Below, piece by piece: positions 1 to 11,623 of a stretch of DNA of 64,000 nucleotides. The notes beneath the pieces are model-generated. The model did not search any database, was not told the origin of the DNA, and saw nothing but the letters and a program-made list of their open reading frames with translations. This DNA comes from Rattus norvegicus (taxonomy: Eukaryota; Chordata; Mammalia; Rodentia; Muridae), in assembly GCF_036323735.1 (NCBI RefSeq), contig NC_086024.1:128920053-128984052 (forward strand). The letters run 5' to 3'. A program made the position numbers and the translations under genes. The first letter of the stretch is position 1; every line of letters begins with the position of its first letter.

Positions 1-760
1 TGTGCTCTGTGCTCACACTTGAGATGGACAGATACAATAGTCTATGGTGAATATGACTTACAGACTACAGATTGCAGAACACCTCCTGATGGGAAAACCA
101 CTGTAGAGTTCTAAAGAGGAGACCCAATTGTCCTCACTGTGGCTTCTGTTTCTGTAACAATTCAAAGGTCAGTCTGGAACAGGTGAGCAGTCAAGGCAAA
201 AGACAGGGCACCAGCCCTGACCCACTTGTCACCAGGAAGAGCTGTAGCTAACCTTTCTTCTGGCATTCCCAAGTCACGTCACAGCAACTCTATGTCTGTG
301 ATCCTTGCTCACATTATGGAAACTCACAGAAAAATAAACACGTCTCAACGTTTACAGGCCTTTGCCTGCATCTATATTACCCTCCTTTCTGCCAGAAAGG
401 CTGTTTCTGACGGGAAGACATCTGTGCTTAGCAGTGGAGGAAGTCAAAAAAGAGGCTGTGTCTGCAGAGAGTGGCTGGCTGTTGAGAATTTCTGTGCAGT
501 GGAGAGATTGGAGACTTGACTGTCCATCCTGAGGCCTGTGACCTTATCATGCTCTAAGTTCCCTGTAAAGAGAATCTCTTGTCTGTTGTATATATGGAGG
601 CATCACCTGTCAACAAAAACCTGAGGGACTATTAGCTGAGGCAGGAAATAGGAAGGGAGCCTTTAGGTGTGGAGAGGAACTCTGTGGTAGTCAGGTGGGG
701 GAAGAGATTCACCCTGGACTTTAAAGAGACTGATCAGGGAAAGAGGAGGTAACCATCCTC
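1..760 (-). other. Upstream flank of a minus-strand serpin beyond the left edge
   Basis: This segment reads as the reverse complement of about 37350-38112, which lies immediately upstream of the + strand serpin pseudogene. For example, the reverse complement of 180-260 matches 37860-37935 almost word for word. Position 1 corresponds to about 38112, roughly 50 bp before the TATA position of that paralogue. A minus-strand serpin promoter should therefore lie just left of the window. No coding sequence is supported here; the open frame at 226-519 is accidental. Confidence 0.6.
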
Positions 761-1469
761 AAGGCTGAAGTTAGACTAGTTTAAATGAGATAGTTGAGTT
801 ACAAGCTAGCAGAAATGATCTGAAATGCCTTGTGATCTAGGCATTTCATCCATAAATAATATCTGAGAGTCATTATTTTAGGAATTGTGGCAGGGTGGAC
901 TATTTCAGTTACAGTTTTGGCTCTATGGAACATTCATGTTTCGCCTCCCTGTGTGTCAGAACCAATGCCTGGGACAATAGAAACTGTTACCTCAGCAGAT
1001 AACTAGGTGCCTCCCAAATTCTGAGAACAGTAGCTGATAGATTTTTGTGCCTAGAGAGAAGCTTCCCCCATCCTGATGCAACTGCCTCTCAGGTGTCCAC
1101 TCATGCCCTTTCAATTTTCCTTCATCTTTGACTTTCTTTTTTAAAGTTGTAAAGTGTTTGTGAGACGGCTTCCATGTTGGAACGGGGAATTCGTGTAGTG
1201 GAAATCTGTGTTCTCTCACTGTTGACGCCCAAAATGGCTCCAGAATGAAGGGTCTTATTCCTTTATGGATGAAATTTGTGGGTTTTGTGTCAACAGTGTT
1301 AGGTCCAAAGTCGCTGTCCCACATTGGAAGTGCATGTTCTAACAAGAAGCAATAGAGTGGGGAAAAAAGATTTATGGAGGGTCCCTTCATACCAAAAAGA
1401 GAGATCACCTCTGACATTTTGCTTGTTCACCTGCACAGTGAAATATGCACAGTGAAATAGACACACAGG

Positions 1470-1627
<158 letters not shown>

Positions 1628-1807
1628 ATTGGCAATATCATCCCAAATAAATCTTTCTTAATTGAGGATACCTCTGCTTCCTGACTGATGTTTGACTCTA
1701 ACTCAACTGAAGTGCCATTTTTGTAGCCTTCTTCGGGTAGATCAATTTTTTTTAAAGCTGCCTGCCATTGCCTACCATATTTTAGAGTTGTTTTTCTAGC
1801 TGGTTCT

Positions 1808-2195
1808 TCTCCACTATGCTGACTAATTTTATGTCAACTCAACACAAATATAGCCAACTTGAGAGGAAGGATATTTAATTGACAAATGCCTTCATAAGAT
1901 CTGATTGTAGGCAAGCCCAAATGAAAAGTTCTTAATTATATTAGATTAGAGGGCTCAGCGCACTGTAGGTGGTATGATCTCTGGGCTGGTGGTCCTGGGG
2001 CTTTATAAATAAGCAAGCTGAGCAAGCCACATGAAGAAGCCAGTAAACGTCACATGTCCATGTCTGAGGCATCAGATTTTGCCTACTGGTTTATGCCATG
2101 TTTCGTTTTAATGGTGTACATAATGTAAGACACAGAAATTCCTTCCTCCCCAACCTGCTTATTGATCATGCAATAGAAACCATACCTAAAGCATG
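1808..2195 (+). repeat. Dispersed rodent repeat, family not assigned
   Basis: The block contains typical wording of a common rodent interspersed repeat (a 'tatgtcaactcaacacaa' start, then 'gctgagcaagcca', then 'caatagaaaccata' at the end). It recurs at 13085-13490 on the same strand and at 35850-36250 on the opposite strand, each time at the paralogous place. It was therefore present before the serpin blocks duplicated. Confidence 0.6.
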
Positions 2196-3939
2196 TCCCT
2201 ACTTTGTCCTTTCTTCTCTAGGCACCTACATGCTTAAATGGTATTTTGTAGCTGACTCATCACTGTCTATCTTTCATTGGATTACTGGAGCCTGCTGTCT
2301 CTCTGTTTTTCTGGACTCCTGGAGTCTATGGAATAAATGCCCATTGAATGCTTCAGACAGCTCTCTGTTGCACTCCTATATGCCCCATCTGAAGTAAAGG
2401 GATGCTTGTCTGCTGTGAGGCTGAACCTCTTTCTGACACGTCTTTCTCTTTGGAACACCCTCAGACTGAGACTCTGTCCCTACAGCACTCAGAGCTTCCC
2501 TCCCTGTCTCTCAATTTCTGTGATAATGGACTCCTCCTCACGGCAGCATTCCTGTGGACACTTTCCCAAGGCACTCCCACTTCCATTTTTTTCTGGTTTT
2601 CTACTTTCACCTTCTCAAGGTTGCCTTTCTTTTGTTTGCTCTGTCTCTGTGACTTGCTTAATCCTGGACTCTTCCCATTCCAAACTAACTCTTCTATTCA
2701 CCTTGCTTGTTTCCTTAAGATGCTTTCCCACCTCAGAACTAGAACTGTCATTAAGACGCACCACCTTCCTTTTATTCCAATATGCCTCAGCTTGACATTG
2801 ACATACAAGCTTGACATTATCAACTGGCAGGAAATGCAATATGTGATTATCAGGTTCTCATTGACCTGCAGACATATTGTCAATGTGCCTGTAAGAGGTC
2901 TGAGAGGCTAAGTTCAGGTTTTCTTTGCCCCTCATTCCTGGCCTCCAACTCTGCCCCCATGCATTTACTAGATTGACCTGGCAACAACCTAACATCCTTC
3001 CAAAGATGATCAGAACCTAGAGCTTCTGGCTCTGTCTCCTTTCAGCTTTGATCTATAGGACACGGCCCTTCCATGGGTCCTGATGGAGTCTTTATCCTTT
3101 CCTCTGAATCATCCCAAAAAAGCTACATTGGAGAATAGAGTGTGTTTTATTAAGATCCTCAAATTATCTTTGGCTTTACTCATTGAGCCTTTACACTCCT
3201 TTATAAATTTCCCTGTGATTCATCTATTCTCCCTGAGACATGTCATGGCCCTATCCTGTGCAGGAGAAACATTACACTCTGCATTGCATGATCTGCTTCT
3301 GGTTCACCTTCTGGAAACATCTGTCCTCACCATCACATTGTTTTAACTTACCAAGTGTATCCTGCCTCAAACCTTGGCCCTTGCTCTTAGCTCCTGAGAG
3401 CCCAGGTACTGTGTTCCTTTTCACAGCTCAGTTTGTCATTCCCTTAAATTCTGGCTCATGTGGATCTTCCTGACTTCTGCTCTTGCTGTCTCCGGGGTTC
3501 ATTTTCCTACATCTTCCTGGAATGCTGTGTTGTGTTGGTCAAACTTTCCCAGCAAGAAGGCTAGTTCACAGGCAGGTATTCTCCTGCCTCCTGCACCACT
3601 TACATATTATGCTTGTCATTGACTGGATGTACATGCCACAACTGGTTGACATACCCAACTTTGGGGATCCCATCCTAAGGTTCCATGATGTTACCACAGA
3701 TCAGAATCACTTCCCTGACCCATCTCCATCTCCCAATATTCTAAACTAATTCCCCTGCCTTAGCTCACTCTGTTTGGATCACTTATTTCCGGATCTTATT
3801 GTCATGCCAAGATATTCCCTGATGCCATTCTTCTATTTGACCTTGGGAAGTCTGGACTTTCTGGACTTCAGTTCATATCTGTGTAGGAAGAGGAAAAAGA
3901 GCTTTCTCTTTAGGTCCCAGGCACTTCAGGATCCACAGT
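2196..3939. other. Non-coding duplicated flank (upstream module)
   Basis: This stretch is paralogous to 13490-14880 (same strand) and to about 34130-35830 (reverse complement). All reading frames are short and broken differently in the copies, which argues against coding. I see no RNA gene or promoter in it. Confidence 0.55.
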
Positions 3940-4532
3940 TTACCATGCAGACATGGCCAAGTCCAAGAACCACACCACACACAACCAGTCCTGCAAATGA
4001 CAACAGAAATTGCATCAAGAAACCCGTCACAAAGATACAAATCTCTTAAGGGCGTTGATTCCAAGTTCCTGAGGTACATGCGCTTTGCCAAGAAACACAA
4101 GAAAGGCCTGAATAAGATGCCTGCCAACAGTGCAAAGGCAGTGAATGCATGATCAGAGGCCATCAAGGCCCTTGTGAATCCTCAGGCTAACAAGCCCAAG
4201 ATGCCAATGGGCCCCAGCCATGCATCTGACTTTCATCATTCACCCCAAGCTTGGGAAGAGGAGTCAAAGCTACATGGCCAAGGGTCATAGCCTCTGCCAA
4301 GCTAAGCCCAAGGTTCAAACCAAGGCAGAGGCCAAAGCTCTAACTAACTCCCAAGCTTCAGTACCAGCTCAGGCTCCCAAAGGTGCCCAGGACCCTGTCA
4401 AGGCCCCATAGAAAAGATTCTTGTCAATGTGAAGACAGACAGACTGCTGTCACACACCTACCTACACTCTATTTGCGGGTAACCAGTGTCCTACAGTGTT
4501 TTTACAAATAAAGTTGAGACAAGAAACAAAAA
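3940..4532 (+). pseudogene. Rpl29-ps: Processed pseudogene of ribosomal protein L29
   Basis: This is an intronless copy of the Rpl29 mRNA. The start codon is at 3953 (MAKSKNHTTHNQS), followed by the basic body, the C-terminal Lys/Ala/Pro-rich tail ending PVKAP with a stop near 4411, a 3' UTR, the signal AATAAA at 4507-4512 and an A-rich tail. The parent is a 60S subunit protein. The frame is broken: a stop follows NQSCK where the family reads NQSRK, and more stops and indels occur downstream. A second copy lies on the other strand at 33535-34125 inside the mirrored arm, so one retrocopy was duplicated with the block rather than inserted twice. Confidence 0.92.
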
Positions 4533-5885
4533 GGAAGAAGCAAGAGAAGCCCAGCCCACCCAGAAGCTTAGCTTCCTGGAAGTCTCTTGTCATCAGAGCC
4601 TCCTCCATGCTGAGGCTCTGTTTTCTTTATTCCATGGCCCATCTGCCTTGGTGAATATCTTGGCTTGCTCGTAAGACTGAGGCTTCATTTTTTACTATAT
4701 TAGCATTAATAAATGCCCCAAACACCATTCTGAATTCATTCACACATTCATGCATTCATTCATTCACTGCTGCTCTGCATCTGGATCTGACATTTATGCA
4801 TGAGATAGGTGATGGGCCACAGCAGCTGGCCTTGAGTCTTGGGTCTAAGGGGTGGGGACAGACAAGGAGTTTGTGGTGCTGTGGTACCTGCTGTGCAGCC
4901 AGGGTAGTGGTAGACTGAAGTCAAGATTCCTACACAGTCCTTTTTCTCTCATTTCATTGTGAGTTGTTGGTTAGGGTTCATTGTGCATTCTCCAAGGTCC
5001 ACAATTCTCTGAACTTGAGTTGAACTTGCCCTGTCCTGTGATGACTAGTGAAAAGCTGCTCAGTTCTGCACTGAGCCCCTCCTTAAAGGGATCATCAACA
5101 GTCAGGACAGAAGCTGTGTTAGCCTGAATCCTCCTGGCAGCATCTTGACAGAGAGTTGCCCTACATCTGTTCTAGTATTACAGGTTTTACACAGCTGATG
5201 TTAGAGGTTAATGCAAATTCAGGTCACTGGAGAGAAGAGAGCAGAGGCACAGAGAGTAAGGAGCTCTAGCAGGCTATTCTGAGGAGAATTCTCCCTGGTT
5301 GTAAGTGAAGACGAAGGGGAACAGGGTGGGCTTCAGAGGATGTGGGTTCATTCTGGGTGTTCACAGCAGGGATGAGCCTGAATCATTGTTCCCTCTATCT
5401 ACTACCTTGGTGTGCTGCTGAATAAAATGGGTAGTTTAGGAACAATGTGTGTATGTCTCCAATGTGTGTGTGTGTGTGTCTGTGTCTGTGTGTGTGTGTC
5501 TGTGTGTCTGTGTGTCTGTGTGTACAGGAGAGGTAGTTGTGGTAGACTGTGTCATGATCATCTAGTTGGGAATCAAAGAATCACATTCCCTTGAAGTGAA
5601 TGTTTTCTATGAACCATCCAAGGAACTAAAAATTCTCAATCATGTCTCATCATGTCGGCATGGCCCTGATGCACACATTTTCCCACAAAGAAGCCATAAG
5701 AAACTGGATTTCTGAATGTAAGGAACTTGAGTGGAGGCTGCACATGATTTAGAGTCCACAGCAGAAATATTCACATGACAGTAGCCCTTCCCTTCCCTTT
5801 TACATGTCAGCTGGGGAACAGTACTTTTGGAATAGGGTTAGTGTTCAGGATGAGTATCATAGCAAATTCTTTTGTGTGTATGAGT
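4533..5885. other. Non-coding duplicated flank
   Basis: This is the reverse-complement counterpart of about 32165-33534; for example, the (ATTC)n-like stretch at 4735-4770 mirrors 33298-33330. No gene is visible. Confidence 0.55.
5461..5524. repeat. Imperfect (TG)n microsatellite
   Basis: A run of TG with TC interruptions. The mirrored site at 32524-32613 holds (CATA)n followed by (CA)n instead. Confidence 0.95.
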
Positions 5886-6928
5886 GTGTTTCATTTTTTA
5901 TTGGATATTTTATATATTTACATTTAAAATGTTATTCACTTTTCCAGTTTCCCCTCTGGAAACATCATATGCCATTGCCTCTCCTGCTACCACTACAAGG
6001 ATGCTTCCCCTTCCACCCACCTACTCCCTCCTCAACACCCTGGTATCCTGCATAAAAAGGGCTTCTCCTCCTATTCATGCCAGGCAATGCCATCCTCTGG
6101 TACATATGCAGTTGGAGCCATGGCTCTGTTCATGTGTACTCTGGGCATATACCCAAAAGACGCTTTAACATGTAATGAGACATGGTCCACTATGTTCATA
6201 GCAGCCTTATTTAGAATAGCTAGAAGATCAAAAGAACCCAGATATCTTTCAACAGAATATGTGGTACACTTACATAATAGAGTATAATTCAGCTATAAAC
6301 CAACCAACCAACCAACCAACCAACCAACCAACAGACAAATAAAAAGAAACAATGACTTCATGAAATTGTTAGGCAAATGGATGGAACTAGAAAATATCAT
6401 CCTGACTGAGATAACAGTCACAAAAGGAGACACATGGTATGCATTCACTGATAAGTGGATATCAGCCCAAAAGCTTGGAACACCCAAAAATGCGATTCAC
6501 AAACTATAAGAAGCCCAACAAGAAGGAAGACCAAAATGTAGGTACATCAGTATTTCTTAGAGGGGAAACAAAATATTCACAGGAAGGAGTAAGGTGACAT
6601 TGTGTGGAGCAGAGACTGAAAGAAAGGCCAGCCAGAGACTGCCCCACCTGGGGATCCATCCCATATGCAGCCACCAAACCCAATCTCTATTGCTGATGCA
6701 AAAAAGTGCTTGCTGACAGGAGGCTGCTATGGATGTCTCTTGAGAGGCTCTGCCAGAGCCTTACTGATACAGATGAGAATGCTTCCAGCTAACCATCAGA
6801 TAGAGCACGGGAACCCCAATGGAGGAGTTAGAGAAAGGACTGAAGGAGCTGAAGGGGTTTGCAATCCCATAGAAAAACAACAATACCAACCAACCAGACA
6901 CCCTGGAGCTCCCATGGGCTGAACCATC
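5886..6928 (-). mobile_element. L1 fragment with 5' inversion
   Basis: 5886-6144 is the end of an L1 3' UTR on the minus strand, with the poly(A) end at 5886. 6144-6928 is the end of L1 ORF2 plus the first part of the 3' UTR, but on the + strand. The join is at about 6144. Read on the minus strand this is a 3' piece with its 5' portion inverted, the arrangement left by twin priming. The same join occurs in the mirrored arm (31105-32162), so the insertion predates the duplication. Confidence 0.8.
6299..6332. repeat. (CCAA)n tetranucleotide repeat inside L1 ORF2
   Basis: About eight CCAA units interrupt the L1 ORF2 end where other L1 copies read a short A-rich stretch before 'caatgacttcatg'. 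The mirrored copy near 31690-31725 lacks the expansion. Confidence 0.9.
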
Positions 6929-7721
6929 AACCAAAACAAACTCTTATTTGCTGATTAATACACTCGTGAGTCTCAGTTTCTTCTCTGCTCTGGAATGACG
7001 TGAAGGTCATAGTGACACACACATCCTGAGTCACTAGAAAATGCAGGAAGCCAACCTCTTCTGGTTTCCCTTTCTGCCCAGCACATTGTGGATGAATGCT
7101 GCTCATTCCTGGGACTGACAAGCCTTGTCTCTAGAGAGTTCACAGCTGTAAACATGTCCTGCCTGCCCATCCCTGTGGGCTCAGGTGCTTTGAACACTGT
7201 GAAGGCAGAGTGCATATCAGTCTAATGATGGCGGATGACAGTCAGCTGGACCTGACACTTGGACAGAGGACCAGGGAAGGAGTGACAGTGACCTGGCTGA
7301 CTAAGGGCAGAGAGGAGTGTGTGAGCCAGGTGTCCTGTTCTTCCTGCTCCTCCTGCCAGCCGCCCTAGGCAGTCTACCTGATCCCCAGCAGCCTCAGCCA
7401 TTTCTCTGGGAAACATGTGGGTTTGCTAAGACAGGCCTATATATGTGTCTTCTTTTATGTTCTGCTTCTAGCAATTCAATTTGCTCAAGTTCAAGGCCAA
7501 GTGTCCCTTGTTCAAATCAAAACTGTGCAAGGCTGTAAGAACATGAATACCCTTACACCCATCAGCAGACTCATCCATTTCCAACATATTGGAGATACAC
7601 ATATACATGTACAAAATAAAAATTTGTGGAAAATGTATGTATATATAAACAAGCACATATGTTGTTTGTGTATATATGTACATTCATATACACATATTCA
7701 CACTAGTATATTTATGTGTAT
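6929..7721. other. Non-coding duplicated flank
   Basis: This is the reverse complement of about 30420-31104 and is also recognisable at 51330-51720. It is the part of the serpin downstream module shared by all three copies. The open frames are not conserved between copies, so no gene is supported. Confidence 0.55.
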
Positions 7722-7723
7722 AA

Positions 7724-7781
<58 letters not shown>
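7722..7781. repeat. (CATA)n/(CA)n microsatellite
   Basis: Short CATA units lead into about 22 CA units. The mirrored position at 30180-30420 is a longer, mixed TG/AT tract. Confidence 0.95.
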
Positions 7782-7784
<3 letters not shown>

Positions 7785-8030
7785 ATTGTACTTAGAGCCT
7801 GACATACACTTAGAAAACTCCCTACCACTGACTCATCATTGGGCAGATTGATGTTTTTCTTTGTGTTTGTGAATGTGTAGGTGAGTTTCCATGTGCATAG
7901 CCATCTTCTTTCATTTTTGTTTTGGCACAGCGCCTCATTAGGTTGTCCTGCTGACCTTGAAGTCACTCTTAGATATTTCCTCCTTGGCCGAAAAGAATGA
8001 GTGGATAATAAGACACTAAACACACTTCAA
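7785..8030 (-). repeat. Old dimeric SINE-like unit (B1-like part plus ID-like part)
   Basis: On the minus strand there is a B1-like half (ending in a run resembling 'gtgtcaaaacaaaa') followed by a tRNA-like piece resembling 'gactcagtggtagggcg'. The same unit occurs on the + strand at 29985-30175 and 49530-49730. The best copy of the tRNA-like part is the one near 49660. The family name is uncertain. Confidence 0.45.
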
Positions 8031-10738
8031 TTTCTCCTCACAGTGAAAGGACAAAACCATGGAACTGGCAAGGAGGGACTGCAGCTTGTCAAGTCCTCCT
8101 CAGCAGGCCTGGGAGTGTCACACAGGAGCTCTGCCCCCCACTCCCACAGGCTCTTGTGAAGCCTGCCGTCCTCACCCCTCTTCTCCATACTTCACAAAAG
8201 TTATCCCTGCAGCAGGGTCTTTCCTCTGCTCCCCAACACCCCCCTCAGAGAACCTCCCTCAGGTTTCACACATTATTCCTGCCAGGGCCTTGTGTAGTCA
8301 CTCCATTAGACACCTACAATGAGATCTTTTCAGTGTCTTGCTGCAAACTGCCTTGTCACTTTTGAAGTGATTCCGTTCCGATTGATGAGTCATCCCACAC
8401 TCTCTTCTCCACAGTTCCTGACAAACATTAGAACACCCCATATGAATATGAATTCCCATGGTCTAGATATAGCATGCTGAGTGGCCACACCACAGAAGTC
8501 TTACTATTTCTGGCCCTTTCCCTGTGAGCATGTTGTCAGGATCACACACAGGGCAGCTGGAAATGGCATCTCTCTAGTTTGTCTAATGAAGTAATAGTGT
8601 GTGGTTTGAGTAAGCTCTGCTCATCCATTCATCTGTTGGTGGACATTTGGGTCACAGCCCTTTGCAACTATGAAGAGCCATGATGGACGCTGGCTAAAGT
8701 GCCTGCGTGTCCTTGCTTCCTGTTCCTCTGCGTACCTGTCTACAGTGCGATCGCTGCATCAACCTTTCCAAAGATGTTGCACCAGTCTCCATTTCTACTT
8801 CTGTACAGGAAGTTCTTGGATTCTAGCCCTTGGGTAAACCACATGTCACCTGGAAAGACAATGCTCTGCATCTGCTTGAATTTTTCATTTGTATTCTGAT
8901 GTGGCTGAAGAGCAGGTGGAAGGATGAGGATGGAAAAAAGCCAGGAACTCAATGGTTCTTATTATCACTGTCATTACTACTCCTATGGCTCCCATTGTGC
9001 TCCATGGTAGATATTCGCTGACTATTGATGTGTGGGTGCAAACACATGAAAGCATCTCTCTCATGTAGTTTGCTCAACATCACAAGATGATCAGTTGTCA
9101 GACTATGATTATACCTGGTGAGCCCTCTGACAAAGCAAGTAAGAAAGCACGATACACATGGTGTTATTGAGAACCTCATATCACCCCATTTCAGAGTTAC
9201 TTCCTGTTGTTAACTTTGTCCAAAATGGATGTTCAGCATGCGGAAACCCCTAAGCCAAACATGAAGTCCTCAAGTGTTGAGACTTAGGGAACTGCGGTTT
9301 CTATGGATGTATCTTCCACTCAAATGTCTGCCACCTCTGTTGCACACTGGGTCTCTCCCTTTAGAGGGTTCCTCACCTAGACAATATTTGATTGCTATGA
9401 AGCTGGGGACCCTAGTCCTCAGGGAATGAGAAGAAATAAACTCTGATACCTGGATCCTAGGCTATTGTAATAGGTGAACTGAGACTTTGGAAAAAAGTTC
9501 CAAAACAAGCTCACAGGCAGCATTAAACACCAGGCTCCTTAGATAGTTGGATTGAAATCAGAATGAATGGCGAATACAGTTTGAACATGTCAATACCAAT
9601 GAAGTGCATGTGGTGTCCAGCTCTCGACCTTGAATCAGTTAGACACATTGTCATTGTGGGCACACTTGTGTGCTTTCAAAAGATTCCTCCCTTCTTCTCT
9701 AGCACTATGGTCATATGTGTGGTGTGTCAGTCAGTGTACACTAGGAAGAAATCCTGGGTGAGCAATTCTCTGCTGACCACAGGTCCACCTGTCACTGTTC
9801 TCAGGTGCCTTGAGGCTCAGTTTTGTCTCAACTTGGATGTACAGTTTTCCCTCTGCCTGCAGGCCTCTGTGTTTCCAGGCTCACAAGATTCTCCATGGAC
9901 ACACAGCAGTCCACATAAATGCACCATGGCCTCCTCTTCTTCTCCATTCAGGCACTAAACTGGCTCAGCCCCTGAGCTGAACCGCCAACTCTTCTCTCCA
10001 GATGTGCCTTGATATTCCCTGGCACTGCCCTCAATGGCAATTCCCATCACCCAGTCCTGCCCCTTTCTCTGCCCTGTGGCTACCCATGGCTACACTTCCA
10101 AGACAGGACCAGTGATTGAACCTTGACCCCAGCAAAGATCCCTGTTGCTCTGAGTGATTTGGAGATCACATGGGGCAAGGCTCTGTGCCATCTAGTGTCT
10201 GTGGTGCTCTTTTGTGATACCAGTGTCATTAAGGTTTCATAGAAATGGATCCATTTTACTTTGCCCTGAACAAAATTTTCTACATGTTCATCAGTCTACA
10301 TCCTTCTCCTCCTCCTTTTTCTTCTCTTCCTCATTGCCCTTCTTTTCCTTCTCCTCCTCTACTGGCCTCACATTTTAACTCCCCACCTGTTCCCGGGTCT
10401 CTTTGGGTCCTCTCTGTGAAGCATCCAGAGTCGTCTTCATCATCCACCTGCCAACCACAAGTGTGATGCCCAAGGATTGGATACCCCGCTTGGTTTAATT
10501 TGCCTCTGTGGCATCAGAAAACATGGAAAGCACAGGGTCCAGCTTTGTGTCATGGGGAAAAGACAAAGTTTCTGTGTTCATCAGTTTCTTCATTCATTAA
10601 AGGAAATAATAATAGCATGTTAGGTCACAGAATCAGAGAGTATGTATGACAATCTCTATTTCCTGCTGTCACCAGAACCCATTCCTTGCCAACAGGGGAT
10701 GAGTGAACACTGTCTGGGCATGTTCTGTCAGGTAGACA
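8031..10738. other. Non-coding serpin downstream module, copy 1 (inverted)
   Basis: This is the reverse-complement counterpart of about 27311-29985 and 46670-49530. It includes a pyrimidine-rich tract at 10298-10362. No reading frame is preserved among the three copies and I see no RNA gene. Confidence 0.55.
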
Positions 10739-10744
10739 TTTATT
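10739..10744 (-). terminator. Poly(A) signal of the orphan serpin exon
   Basis: The reverse complement of AATAAA lies about 680 bp beyond the stop of the orphan exon 5. It sits in the same 'gatcaataaa' context as the signals at 27305 (intact gene) and 46663 (second serpin). Confidence 0.6.
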
Positions 10745-11422
10745 GATCACTTGCTCCTACCCTTTCAGTTTGGGTGGTGAAGGTGGAAGTTTCCAACTGT
10801 CCTGTGAGGTTGGTCAGCTAGGAACTGAGAGAAAGGTGACTACTCTGCTCTGATTAGGAATGCTAGCAGGAAAGGCACTTCAGAAGTGAGGGCTCCAACA
10901 GTTTGGAGAGCGTCAGCAGACCCTCCGAGGGTCAGTGCCTAGGACAGACTGTAGTAGGGCAAGAGTGAGGCAGAAACTGGTAACTAAGGGTTCTAGATGC
11001 TGCAAATAGACAGAGGGCAACAAGTTCCTATCTTGTGCCTTGGCCTGTTGTGCACATGGGTTGGCCTGTAAGCTTTCATAGTTCCACCAAGGTTGCAGAA
11101 GTGAAAGGCAGACATGAGCAGAGCATATCTGCTCAATGGGCCTACCTCCTGGGCCCAGGCTTTTGGTACAGGCAGACAAATTGCAGTAAACTTGAGGAGA
11201 GAAGAAATGCAAAGTTCAGGCTCAGGAATATGACAGAGTGTTGCCAAGAGAACTGGGAACATGACACGGACAATCCACAGGCTCCTGTGATGTGAGACTA
11301 GTGATGTCAGTCAAGGTCACTGTTTAATTCCAAACATGCCACACCCTATCTGAGGATAGGAGCCACAAAGCACATAGAGACTCAATGTTAACTTGGAAAG
11401 AAGCCTCACCACTTGGGAAGTT

Positions 11423-11623
11423 CTAGTTTTCTAAAGGATTCATAACCTTGCCCATAAAGGAGATAAACTCAAAATTTGATTCTAAAACCATGTATAGGAG
11501 TTTCCTGACAATATTATCAAATGTAGCATTAATTTTTGCAGACATGAAGTCATACTTTTCTCATGTAGTGGCATCTGCTTCTGTGCCTGTCTCAGCTATG
11601 TCCAGCACAGCATTTTGGATCAT
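11423..11623 (-). pseudogene. Orphan Serpina3 exon 5 (third serpin copy)
   Basis: On the minus strand a consensus acceptor (pyrimidine tract then CAG) precedes a 201-bp exon with the same length and ending as exon 5 of the intact gene. It encodes the proximal hinge (ETGTEA) and the last strands, and stops after NPLEN. It is broken: an in-frame TGA falls in the reactive loop just after the hinge (GTEADATT then stop). About 70 bp beyond the acceptor, the sequence is already the serpin promoter-upstream module (from 11690). Exons 1-4 and their introns have therefore been deleted. Its 3' flank and poly(A) signal are preserved. It cannot make a serpin. Confidence 0.88.

Noticed and set aside
2098..3749. 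Cluster of overlapping + strand frames up to 169 codons
   Set aside because: The paralogous sequences at 13490-14880 and 34130-35830 do not keep these frames, and there are no family motifs.
8699..9179. Possible small genes on both strands
   Set aside because: The three copies of this downstream module (8.7, 29.1, 48.6 kb) have different stops and frameshifts.
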